Part shown: one piece after another, positions 49,711 to 60,800 of the stretch
Position numbering within the stretch: position 1 is the stretch's first letter
Layout of the letters: the number at the start of each line of letters is the position of its first letter
DNA from: Panagrolaimus kolymaensis
Lineage: Eukaryota > Nematoda > Chromadorea > Rhabditida > Panagrolaimidae
Assembly: GCA_028622995.1 (NCBI GenBank)
Contig: JAJQJQ010000024.1
Coordinates: 806,001 to 870,000 of the forward strand
Direction of reading: 5' to 3'
Length of the DNA: 64,000 bases
Position numbers and translations under genes: made by a program
Notes under the pieces: generated by a model
Told to the model about the DNA's origin: nothing
The model's input: the letters and a program-made list of their open reading frames with translations, nothing else
Databases searched by the model: none

Positions 49711-49728
49711 AGAATCCTTCGTTACCAA
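49711..49728 (-). other. Primer-binding-site candidate
   Basis: Three bases inside the 5' LTR, the - strand reads TGGTAACGAAGGATTC, matching the TGG start expected for pairing with a tRNA 3' CCA end. I could not identify the tRNA by eye. Confidence 0.4.
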
Positions 49729-49730
49729 TT

Positions 49731-49902
49731 TGTGCTGCACAGCCTTCTAGTGTACAGCGACGATTATTAGAGCAGTTTATTAGACACTTGCTAACTCTGA
49801 CCGAGCTTCGCATATACATTACAATAACAATACATTACAGATATAATACGACAAGTTAACGTGGTGAGACTAGAGCAGAGACAATCACAGAAATGTCTCA
49901 CA
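49731..49902 (-). repeat. LTR, right copy (5' LTR in element orientation)
   Basis: 172 bp, TG...CA, followed by the CCTAC duplication at 49903-49907. Confidence 0.9.
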
Positions 49903-49907
49903 CCTAC
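49903..49907. repeat. Target-site duplication, right (CCTAC)
   Basis: Pairs with 45848-45852. Removing the element restores ordinary CAGTT-array DNA, with motifs at 45822 and 49912 falling at normal spacing. Confidence 0.85.
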
Positions 49908-50399
49908 CTATCAGTTAAATCCATATTTAAATTAAAAAAAACTTGTGAAGTCCGAAATCACAAAAAAAATTAAGTTCAAAACATTTTTTTACAGAAGAAA
50001 ATGAATTGTGGCAGTTAAAAAAATATTTTTGTAGCTTTTTTTTATTACGACTCGATGTAAATTTTTTCCATTTATCTTGTCAACAGTTTTGTTTCAAAAA
50101 CGTAAAAATAAATAGCGTAAAAACAAATTAGAAATATATTTTTGTTTTGTATTCTTGCTTTTTGGAAGAAAAAAAAGAAAACTTGTTTAAATTTACAAGT
50201 TTAAAATTCCCATTACAAAATGAAAAACTCGATTCCCAACATCCAGTTTTTTTTATTTCAAAAATAATTAAAAAGCTTCTAACAAATTATGCAGTTAAAA
50301 TTTTGTTTTTTGGTGTTTCGTTGAAAATCCTGAAGTGGACTCAGTTTGTTAATTTTTAATTTGGTTAAAGAGATCAAACGATTAAAAAAAATGTTTCTT

Positions 50400-51060
50400 C
50401 ACACCTCTGTTTATCCTTTTTTAATAAATAAAAACGTTGTCCCCTGAAAAACTAAGTATATAAATATGACAGTTTAAAATTTCACAAACTGGCTTAACTT
50501 ATAAGTCAACAGCATTTACTTTTTTCTCCTCCTAATTAATTCACTTCAGTTTAAATCTTTCTTGAATTAAAAAAAAGAAAATAATGAAAAAATAAATTAA
50601 AAACTAAACTTATTTTGAATATTTGCTAATTTGTAAAAGAAAAAAGAAAATTTTTATTTCTCATTTTATATTCAGCTTCAACTATCAACAGTTTGTAATT
50701 TACTTAACATCGTCAAAGCTATTTAGAATTCAATATTAATCATTATTTTTCTGAATTCGAAAGAATAATTTTACAAATGGGAATTCTAAATTACAGTTTT
50801 TTAAAACCATATCTGGGAAAATTACCGATAAAAGGTGAAGAAATGAAAAAAAGAAGTTGCAGTTTGATAAAAATAAATATTTCCTTAATCATTTTTTTAT
50901 TTGCGGAACAACAACTTTGTGTAATAAAAAATCATGACATCTTTAGTTTTCTCAGTTAATTTTTATAAACATTTTCGACAGTTTTTTAAATATATTATTT
51001 TACAGTTATTGCATATATTTCTCAAAACAAATATATAACCATCAAAACAGTTTTATTGAA
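50400..51060 (+). repeat. Diverged duplicate segment (partner 44570-45720)
   Basis: Aligns in order with the partner upstream of the retrotransposon; CAGTT positions are kept while intervening bases differ. Open frames here (50147-50359, 50777-50959, 51425-51861) are A/T-rich and unsupported. Confidence 0.65.
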
Positions 51061-52040
51061 TTAAACATTTTTACGCTTTTTTTATAGCTAGCACAATTTT
51101 ACTGGCACAAGTTTTTTTTGAATCATCTCATTTCAGTTTATATAAAAAAAATTTGAATGTGGCAAAAAAAGAAGAATAAAAATGAATGTTGATATATCGA
51201 TCATGTATATTCAAAATGACAGTTTTTACCAGCAAGATATCTTGCTAATCAGTTTATCCTTATTTTAGTTAGACACGAAACCCAAGAAGAAAAAAAATTA
51301 AAATTCAAAGCGTTTGTTTCAACAAAAATTATTGCAGTTAAAATTTTTTTATAACATTTTTTAATTTAGACCCAACTTATTTTTATCTTTTATCATTTCG
51401 ACAGTTTTAATCTTAACATCGTCAATGAATTTAAACAATTTATACTATCCCCTTTCTTTGCCGATCAGTTTAGGGACTTTTGTTTATAATAATTTTTTTT
51501 GTGATGCAAGATCGGTCATAAATATTGAAAATCAAAATTTTTGCTTGATGAAAAACAAATCAGTCGAATTGATTATAATTTTTTTTATCTTGTACTCAGT
51601 GTCAAATTGTTTTTGTTATTGAGCTTTTTTTATTTCATTCAGCCAGTTTTAATGTTTTTGCGTAAAAAAGTAAATGATTCTATGTTTAAAAACAAAAATA
51701 TTTGTTTTTTAATTAAAGAACACTACTCGTCAGTTTATTTTTCCATAACCATTATTTTTGAATTAAAAATTCTTTTATCCAGTTACTCAGTTTTTTTGTC
51801 GTCTTTATGTAATACAAAAATAATAGTTTGTGCTTTGATTATCCTGACAAAGTTCAGTTAAAAAATTAGTTTGTTTTTTTGTTTTTGTTTTGGTTAAATA
51901 ACCTTCATTGCCTCAATTGCTCTCAGTTTATATTCTTTTCCTTGAAATGATAGACAATTTAAAAACTTTCTTTCTTTTTTTCTTTCAATTTTTTTTTGAA
52001 CAATTTAATTTTCTCTTTATTTTAATTTTATTTTCATGAA

Positions 52041-52202
52041 GTAGGATCTAAGTGTCCTACGCACTTATTTCAATAATTATTGAAATAGTCCATCTGTAGC
52101 ACAAGTTCGGTGCTTAAAAACTTTTTTTTTTTTCAAATTAAATGTAGGACCTCATAATGTAGCACTAAACTATATATAAATATTTAGAGCTACATTATGA
52201 GG
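52041..52202. repeat. Cluster of three hairpins at the edge of CAGTT block 2
   Basis: GTAGGA/TCCTAC lies near 52041-52060. A perfect 18-bp palindrome TTTCAATAATTATTGAAA is at 52068-52085. A 14-bp perfect stem CCTCATAATGTAGC (52150-52163) pairs with 52189-52202 and extends inward with one mismatch. It could be a small foldback element or a structured boundary. It lies about 100 bp after the last array motif. Confidence 0.7.
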
Positions 52203-53472
52203 GAAATGTCAAAATAATGTGATTCTTCTGTTTCACCTTCGCTTTAATTAAGAGGCTTTAAAGCCATCCAAAAAAGATTTCAACAAAAAAATTAAAAAAA
52301 TATATTTATAAAATTTAAATATTCAAAAAATAGGGATTAATAAATTTAAAAAAAGCAAAAACCTCGCTGCTGCTCTGTCTGTTTTTTTCTTATTCTTCTT
52401 TTTCCTCAGACCACACACATAGCTTGGCAACAACAACCACCTGTTGTTGTTCTTCTCGAAAAAGGTTGGTTTTTTTTAAAGGTTTTAGATTGGATCGAAA
52501 AAAACCAGAGAGAGTTGTTACCCATTATTTTTTATTAGTTTAGTTTAGTTTAGTTTTCCTTATATATAAGAAGTAGCGGGAAAAAAAGAAGAAAAGTTGT
52601 TGTTGGCTTGTCGGAAAAGAAGAAAAAGAAAAGAAGAAGAAAAAAAACTATCGATTAATGGGGCAGCCAGCAACAAACAACAAAAAAAAAGAAAGAATGG
52701 AAAGAGAAAAAACACCACAAACACATGACAACACCGAGAAACGAGAAAAAAGAAATGTCACCATAAAAAAAAGGCTTGTTTTTCTTTTCCCTCCCATTTT
52801 TTTATTTATTCTGGTTTGTTTAAAAAAATAATTTTTTGCCCATTAAAAAAAGGAAAAATCAATAGTTTTTATTTTCTAATTTTATGGATGATTTTATGGA
52901 GAAAAAAATAACAGAGAGAAGCAACGGAGATTTTTTAAGGTGTAAATATTTTAAAGAAAATAAAAGATACGAATTTTTTATTTTCCAAGAAAAAAATATG
53001 TATTTAAAAAAAAGTATTTCGAAATTTGGTGTGTGCGTTTATATGCGTGGCATAAGGAAGAAAAAGAAAAAGAAAAATAGACTGAGCAACTAACTAACTG
53101 CAAAAAATGCATCAGCCACGCCAGCCCAACTAAAAAATTTTCTGAAGAAAAAAAAGGGACAACGACACTTGAGCCATATTTTCGCTACTAAAAAAGCAAC
53201 CTTCGGAGAAGAGAGGTCATTGAGGAAGGAAGGAAAAATAAAAAGCAAACAGAAAAAGATTCGATGGATAAATAAAAATTGAAGTCACTTTTTTGTATTT
53301 TTAATCTCTCCGGTTTAAAACCATATTGACCAAAGATTAAAGCAATATTCTATCGATTAATGTGACCTTGGGATTATTTATTGTTCATTTTTATAACCAT
53401 AAAATACAAATCCAAAAAAATAGACGCATTCAGTTTTGGGTGTCTTCTAAAAATTTATCTACTATTTTGCAA
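52203..53472. other. Intergenic stretch
   Basis: A- and GA-run DNA with no supported gene; CAGTT is rare. Frames at 52884-53093 are low-complexity. Confidence 0.5.
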
Positions 53473-53543
53473 GCATCGGTGGTTCAGTGGTAGAATGCTC
53501 GCCTGCCACGCGGGCGGCCCGGGTTCGATTCCCGGTCGATGCA
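53473..53543 (+). tRNA. tRNA-Gly (GCC)
   Basis: 71 nt from GCATCGG to discriminator A. Anticodon loop CTGCCAC (GCC), T arm CCGGG-TTCGATT-CCCGG, and an oligo-T terminator just downstream. It is nearly identical to the antisense tRNA at 11100-11170, including the short AATCTTTTTTT 3' flank, which points to duplication. Confidence 0.97.
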
Positions 53544-53992
53544 ATCTTTTTTTAATTTTTGAAAGCTATTTTCATTCACCCATCTGTAAGCTTTCTGATT
53601 CCGTTCTTTAATTCCAACAAAACAAATCTCGAAAAAAATTTGTCGAAAGAAAGCAAAAGCAATTTCAGTTTAGTAAAGTGGAGAAATATTTATGCTTTAC
53701 ATTATTATTGGTTTTTATGTATTTTGTTGTTTGATATATACAAAATAAAAATCCCATATTGCTTTTATTATTTATTTTCATAATTTTAAAATAGCGGCAT
53801 TTAAAAATTTATTAGTCAATTTCTTTTTCGACAAAATGCTTCTTTTGCTTTTGGAATTTTTGTCCTTCTAAAGGTGTCTGTAATTTTTCAGTGATTTCCC
53901 ACAGATAATGGCTATTTTTCTATCTTTTGATGAGCTAGTTCCACCACAATTTTGAAGATAAATAGCTCCAAAATCCTCGGGGATTTATCAAC

Positions 53993-54063
53993 GCATCGGT
54001 GGTCTAATGGTAGGATGTTCGCCTCCCACGCGAGTGCTCCGGGTTCGATTCCCGGTCGATGCG
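53993..54063 (+). tRNA. tRNA-Gly (CCC)
   Basis: The cloverleaf matches the GCC gene 450 bp upstream in acceptor and T arms. The anticodon loop is CTCCCAC, anticodon CCC, with stem TTCGC/GCGAG. The position after the acceptor stem is G rather than the A of the other two genes. The D arm is GGTCTAATGGTAGGA. A T run follows. Probably functional; the G discriminator is unusual for eukaryotic tRNA-Gly. Confidence 0.9.
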
Positions 54064-57000
54064 ACATATTTTTATTTTTTTTCAACTTTCAGAAGTTTAT
54101 TTTTAACTTTTTTTAATGCTAGAAACAAAATTTCCATTTAACCATCAAAAACGGGGCAGCCAAAAATATGAAAGTAAAAAGAACAAAAAAATACAATTTA
54201 AACTCAACTAATTCTAACCCAACTTGAAATTTGTGTTTGCAATTATTATTTTTATTTTTTGTGGTTAATTAATTAAAAAAGCTATTTGACAAAGCGGCCA
54301 GTAAAAAAGAGATGAAAATAAAAAAATCTGCCGTCCTGTTGATGGTGATGTGGATCAAGGATAAAAAGCTAATAATTATTTTTAAAATTATTACGATCGC
54401 TATTGAATAAAACTCTTCTTATATGGTCATGTTTAGTAAGCAGCAATTCGATTAACTAACATCCGATACAATAAAGATGAGAAGAAAAAAATCTGAGACA
54501 AGTCTTGATTAATCACAACACAGCAGCAGCGGATTGATTCGATCAGTATTTTACGAATATCTAAAATGGTTGACTTAAAAATAATAGAATGTTAATTTTA
54601 TTTGGCGTCATAAAGTATAAATTGCGATTACTATTTTTTTAGTTATTTCTAAGACTAATTTTCCTTTCACTTTGCTATGATTTTTGACATCTTTTTTCTA
54701 GAACTCTTCATTAATGTAAAACAGTTAATATTTCTCCCTCATAAATGCATTTCTTTGTTTTAAATAATAAAAAACTTTAAAAACTTTATTTATGTTTACC
54801 CTTAACTTTTTTTTTCATATCTGAAAAGTCAAGTGATTTGCAGAAGAAAAAAAACCTTTAAACCTTTAATCTTTTTTATTTTCTTTGATTTTTATGTTCG
54901 ACCTTTTTGCTTTAATGATTCTCATTTTTTTTTTGCAAGCTAGCGAAAATCGTCAACATCATTAATTTGAGCATTTAAGCATATATAAAACTTGGCTGTG
55001 CACAGCCAAAAAAAGGAATTTATCCTTATCATTCATTCAATCGATATCAAAAAGGGGTAATTGGTGATTGCTGTTGTTGATAAGACTAACATCTTAAAAG
55101 CAAGAAGATTAAAGCCCATAAAAAAAATATAATTTTGACATCAAAATAGAGTATTGCTTTTTCTTTTTTTTGATGTTCATTTTCTGTTTTTCATGGACAC
55201 TAATGGGCTTTTGTTTGATAAAAACGATCATGATGTCCCTCAAAAACCGGAACGTTTTTTTTGTTGGTTTCATGTGTGACTGACATTTTGTGTTGTTCAA
55301 TTTAATTTTTTCAATGAGGGAAAAAAGAGAACTAAAAAAAGAAAAAGAAAAGCGTTGAAATTGATTGATTTTGAAGTTTTCGTTCGCTTCTTTTTTTTCC
55401 TTTGATTTTTGTATTTTCTCCGAAAATAAAAAAATGAAAAAAAGTTTTCTTTTTCAAGTATTCTTTCTTTCTCGCAGCAGCCAGTAAATCATTAAAATAA
55501 TGGAAAAAAGAAAGAAGATTTACTTTTTTACTTTATACCAAAATGTTTGTCGTCCAAAGTCTTCGTCGTTTTTCGAGATGGAGATAGAGAAAAAAAGGTA
55601 TATTTGTTATTTGCTAAAAAGTTTTTTAGTTGGTTGGCGATGATGTTGTATGAATTGAGGAATGTTTTGTTTGGGTTGTCAATATCTCAAAAATGCTCTG
55701 AGTTTTTCTATTATTTTTACGCATTTTTTGTTGAGATTTTTTCACAAAGTTTTTGGAATGCTGTCATTATGGCAAACTTAATAGGTTCCATAATTTGAAG
55801 TACCTATGAATCAAGATATTGTAAATCGTGTGTCAAAAAGAATGCACTTGTATTTTTTTCTTCTTTGGTATGGCATTTTTTGATTGATACTTGTGAAGAT
55901 GAATTCTTTCATTTTTTGAATTCCAAAACAAAATGAGATTTAAAGGCTAACAAACTTCGGAAACAAAAGCTTGAATGTAGTGATTTATTGTTTTTTTTTT
56001 AAATTGAAAATATCCGCTTTATTTATTGTAACCGCAGAAACTTAAAAATGTTGGCGCCATTTTCTTTATTTTTTTTCACCAATGAAGAAACAAAGGCTTT
56101 CTTTGCTTTTAAAATTTGAATTTAAATTTTTGGGGGTTTTCCAAATTTTTCGTGTCTCTGGTTTTTTAATTTATAGCCACGATTATTCATCAAGTGCTAC
56201 TGCGAACGAACAAGACAAACAACCAACACGGATGTAAATATATTTTTTTCTATCCGTTTTATAATCTCAAAAAAAAACGATACAACACGACCGACTTTTC
56301 AAAAACATTTTTTTTCTTTAAAAAAATAATACAGCAATTTTCATTGATTTTTTTCGACGTAAATATATTTTTCATCTTTTTTTCTTTTCTTTCTACAAAA
56401 CTCAATTTTATTGTTCCTTGAGTAAATATTTTTTCCCTATTTCATTACTGTAAGGATTTATTCTTTCTGCTCTTCCTAAAAATAACGTGAACTCTTAAAT
56501 TTCTTTTCTTACCTCTGACAAATAAAAAAAAAGTAAACGAAAGCAAGCCTCTTTAAAAAAGAGGTGATTTAATTTAATCTTTTATTTAACCTATCTTTTT
56601 TTTCAAGCATCCAACAAAAAGTTTTAATTTTATATTTATATTATTTTTTACCTAAGACACTTTAGTAAATGAAACAGTCAGCAGCAAAGAAAAAATTTGC
56701 TATTTTGAGTCGAAAAAATAAAAGTGTCCACTTTCTTCGATCCAGAAATTTTATAAAATTTGAGTCTTTTATTTGTTGCTTTTTTTCACAAAAGACTTGA
56801 AACACATTGAAAAAAATTCAGCAGAAGAAAAAGTGGCCTAAAAATTTATGGGTTTTCACGTGTATTTTTTTTTACCAGTCATAAATTTTTTTGAGCTTTT
56901 TGTAACAAAACTGTATCCTCACTTTTGTATAACGTTCTTTTTTGAATAAAAGGCTGCTGGTTGAAGCAAACAAGCACCAGAAAGAAAGTCCAATCTTTAG

Positions 57001-57860
57001 ACTTCTGTATTTACGTATTTAAGAGAAAAGCTTTTTCAAATTGAAAAAAATATATATCACCGTCTTCGATTGCTTGGTTTGCTTACTTTTATTTTTACAG
57101 CGTCGCTTTTCTCTTATGTTAGTTAGTCATCACCGATTTGTTGTTGATGGTTCTTTCGTTCTTCTCAAATCAAAAAATAAATAAAAAATATATTTTATGA
57201 TTCAATACTTTTTTCTTTTCCCTAAAAAAATAAATATATCAAGCAAGCATAGATGATGATAGGGAGTGATAGTGCTCATATTGCTATCGTGGGATGTATG
57301 TTTGCTGTGCTTATTTATGATGGGTTTTTTAAAGCTAGTTTTTTTTGGGTGCATCAAGAAAACTGTTCCAATCTTTCCATTTTTGACGCAATTTTGATTT
57401 ATTTGGACGTTTTCTTCCATTTTTTAATTTGTAAATTTGAGTTTGAACGTGAATGATAATAAAAGTGGAAGATGATAACTTACGAGGCTTATGAATTTTC
57501 AAAATAGGTTTTTTAAAAAAAATGACGTCAACCATTTCAAAATAAGGTTGCGATAAAAAATGATAAGGTTCGAGAACCGAGCTAATAAAACACCCCTGCT
57601 TTATTCTAATCGATTTCATATCCATTTTTTCTGAAATCATAAATTTCAATAACCCAAAAAAACAAAACAAAAAATTTTGCGCGTTCATCGAGTTAATTTA
57701 TCGAGTGCCCAAATTTTTTTTGAATAAAAGTAAAAATTGATATTTTTTTTCAGAGATGTTTTGGTTTCAATAATCCTTCAAGCTCTTTGAGTGTAATAAA
57801 TTTAATTCAAAAATTTATAAAAAAATTAGTTATTTAAATAATTTTTTTATCTTCATAAAT
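54064..57860. other. Long intergenic stretch upstream of the FERM gene
   Basis: 3.8 kb without a supported gene. Short frames (55109-55300, 55547-55798, 56194-56421, 57202-57688) lack splice, codon or family support. CAGTT is rare (for example near 54722). Confidence 0.5.
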
Positions 57861-60800
57861 ATGATTTCTTCAACTCAACCCCTTCTTGATGTAAGTTTCC
57901 TCCCTCAATTTTTTTTTTCAATTCCATTTGCGTCAATGTTTAAAGCTTTTATCCATTTTTTTGAATTTCCATTATTTACAAAAATTAAATTTGTAATATT
58001 TTTTTAGGAAATAAAAGATTCGAGCGATGATGAATTATCTTCTCAACGGCGTCGTCGACAACAATGTTTGTCAGATGTTTCACGTCGACGAACGTGTGAA
58101 GGATCGAATGTTGCAGCGGTGGCAAAGCTTTTAGAAGTTGAACAAGCTGTTGATAATAAAACTAAAAATGGATCCGATTCAAATTTGCATCGATTAAAAG
58201 GTAAGTGTGCAAACTAACTTTTCAAATTTTATAAATTTTTAGAAGTTTTTGTTAAGCAAAAAAATATATAAAAAAATTCTTTTCTAAGATTTTCTTAAAA
58301 TTCTTCTAAAGAATTGAAACCCCAAAGTAATGACTCAAAAGTATCCAAAGCATTATCTTGTCGCACTCCAGCTCTATTCGCAAGCAGAGTTAAAAAGTTG
58401 AGGCAAGGAAGGTGGAAGATTTGTTTCCCTTTCATTGATCAATGATCGCTTTTAAATGAAAGAAAAGAAAAAAGAGAGAAAATCAATAACATGAGATTTG
58501 AGAAAAAAGCGCTTTCCTAGAGCTTTCGCAAATATCTTTTAAAATTGAAATGAAAGAATAAGAAAAGAAAAAACTTTCAAAGCATTTGTTATTTTTTCTA
58601 TTTAACTCGAGAAAACAAAATGCTTCCAATTTTTTGTTTGAATAAATTCTTTATATTTGTTGTTTTGATTTTCTAATTTGCTTCAAGAAAATGATTGCCA
58701 TCTTTCTTTCCTTTTGCTCCTTTAAACATTAGCAAACCTTGAGGAAAAAAAAACCACACAAAAAATATTTTTTTCTCTTTTCATCATTGATTGATTTTTT
58801 TTCTTGCTCCTTAGAAGGAAAAAAAGAGCCAGCCATCATTCGAGTTTTCTTCTTCTTTCCCTTGCCTTTTTTCTTATTTTAACTATTAAAATGTTTGCTG
58901 CTGGTTGCTTCGATTCTCCAACAACACCAAATGTGTGCGCTATATCTAAAAGGTTTATTGCGCAGTCGTGTCGTCGACCATCTTCGTGATCACGGACATT
59001 TTTATTTCTTTCCTTTTTTGGCGAGGCAAGCAACTATAGATACGCCAAAAGAAAAATGGAGGAAGTTGTGTGTATGCATGTGTGCAAATCAAATCAAATC
59101 ATGCCTTGTGTGTTTTCTTATTTTTACGCCCGCGCGTTTATTTCTTTTTATATTTAAGGAAAATCAAAAACAACGTAAAAAAACTTATTTTTTAGCTTAT
59201 CTTCAAACTCAAAAGCTTTGTTTTGAAAATAACAAAAAACACACATTGAGAAAGAATCCCGCGCGATTTTTTAAAAACAAGCTAATCTAAGATTTCTTGA
59301 TTTTTCCTTTCTTCCACCTTTCTTTACTCTTTACTTTATTTTTCTTCACGTGTTTACAATAAATATATTTTTGAAGCCTTGTTGCCTCGTTTTTTATCGC
59401 CGTCATGTGATTTTTTCTCTTTTTCTTTGGGTGTTTGATTTTTGTGGTTGAGGCTAAAAAAACAATTGTTGTTGATGTTATTTAAAGGAATGAAAAAAAT
59501 GACCTTTTTCGAAGTAAAAACACTCTGTCATTTCGATGTTGGATAGAGAAAAAAAATAATTGGCTGAATTCTAGTTTTTCTTTTTTCAAAAAAAATTCAA
59601 AAATTGCTAATTTTTTATTTAAAAAAAGTCATCTATTTTCCATTTAATTCTTAGAGACAGATGAATGTCGAAAAAAAAGCAAGTAAAAAAAAATCACAAT
59701 GGGTTGTTTTTGGTTGATGAGTCATCGTCGTTACTTTTGTTATATTTCTTTCTTCGTTTTTAATTTCTTATGTTAAAATGGAAATACATACTTTTTATTT
59801 TAATATTGAAATTTTCTCAAATTTTGGTGTTGTATTATATTTCTAATAAAAATAGTTACGTGGCAATCTATCTATTTTTTTCTTCATAGGATTCTGAATA
59901 TATGTATAATATTGAAACATTTTTTTTATTGCATTGCTTGTTTTGAAAGGTGATGGATGCATCACGAGTGTTTTTCCTTTATTTCTTGGTTTTTGATCTT
60001 TTGGCAATAAATAATTATTGCGCAACAAATATGTCTGAGAAAGCATTATTTTTTCCTGAAACACACATACATATTTTTATTTTTACTTTGCTTTCTTGCT
60101 TTTTGAGTTTCTCGAGTATCAGCGTTTTTTCTTGCATTTTTTTTCTTCTTTAAATCAAACCTTTTCAATTATTTTTTGTGATCTACGAAAATTAAAGAAA
60201 AAGAGACTATAGTTTTGGTTTTTTTAATTCTCTATGATTCAGCTTCTAAGACATAATCCTCCAAAGAAATATCATCGATTATTTGTTTTCCCATTTTTTT
60301 TATCATTCATTAAACCTCTAATTTTTTTTCTTCTTCTCAAAATGACATCATTTCGGGTGATGACAAAACAAAACACCAAAAATATTTCTTTTGCTTATTT
60401 TTAGCCTTTTTTACAGTTACTAAGATTTGTACAAAAGAGAGATGTTTATGTTTTCATTATAACAGATTTTTTTTCTTGTTTATGTTTACTTCAAAAAAAC
60501 CATACATGGGGCTTTTTTTATTAGAGAAAATTCTAGTCCTTTTCCTCTCTTTTTTTGCTTGCTTTGAGAACCCTTTTCAAGCTTTTTTCTCTTGCGATAG
60601 TATCTGTTTATCGTCAAATAAATTTTTTTTTCATGAAAGGAAAATTATTCTTGCTCGTTTTCACCAACACCAATGCATGATCTCATACATGAAAGATAGC
60701 TGCTGCTTTTCACCGGAAGCGCTTGCTTCATTTCTATAACATATTTTATTCGCAAGGTTTTATTGCCTATTTTTACTGATAAGAAGAAGATGGAAAAAAG

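Larger units (their letters stand above)
45853..49902 (-). mobile_element. Tandem Gag-only LTR retrotransposon (LTR-gag-LTR-gag-LTR)
   Basis: Three 172-bp LTRs (45853-46024, 47792-47963, 49731-49902) alternate with two internal regions of 1767 bp; the exact repeat period is 1939 bp. LTRs begin TG and end CA, and the array is flanked by a CCTAC duplication. Each internal region encodes only Gag on the - strand, with no protease, reverse transcriptase or integrase, so the element must borrow enzymes from a relative. A purine tract (AGTGGTGGAGAA) abuts the 3' LTR and a TGG-starting primer-site candidate lies next to the 5' LTR. Five-base duplications suit Ty3/Gypsy or Bel-Pao. The identical gag frames indicate a young event. 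Confidence 0.93.
37080..51940 (+). repeat. CAGTT(T/A) motif array, block 2
   Basis: Motif density is highest here: I counted about 28 CAGTT in 42000-44000, essentially all on +. Typical gaps are 37-86 bp (for example 37558, 37624, 37661, 37710, 37796, 37866). No host gene is recognised in the block. Sub-gaps occur near 38660-39260 and 40560-41400, and the retrotransposon at 45853-49902 is a later insertion. The last clear motif is near 51924. Inter-motif sequence is unique apart from the diverged segmental duplications noted separately. Confidence 0.85.
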
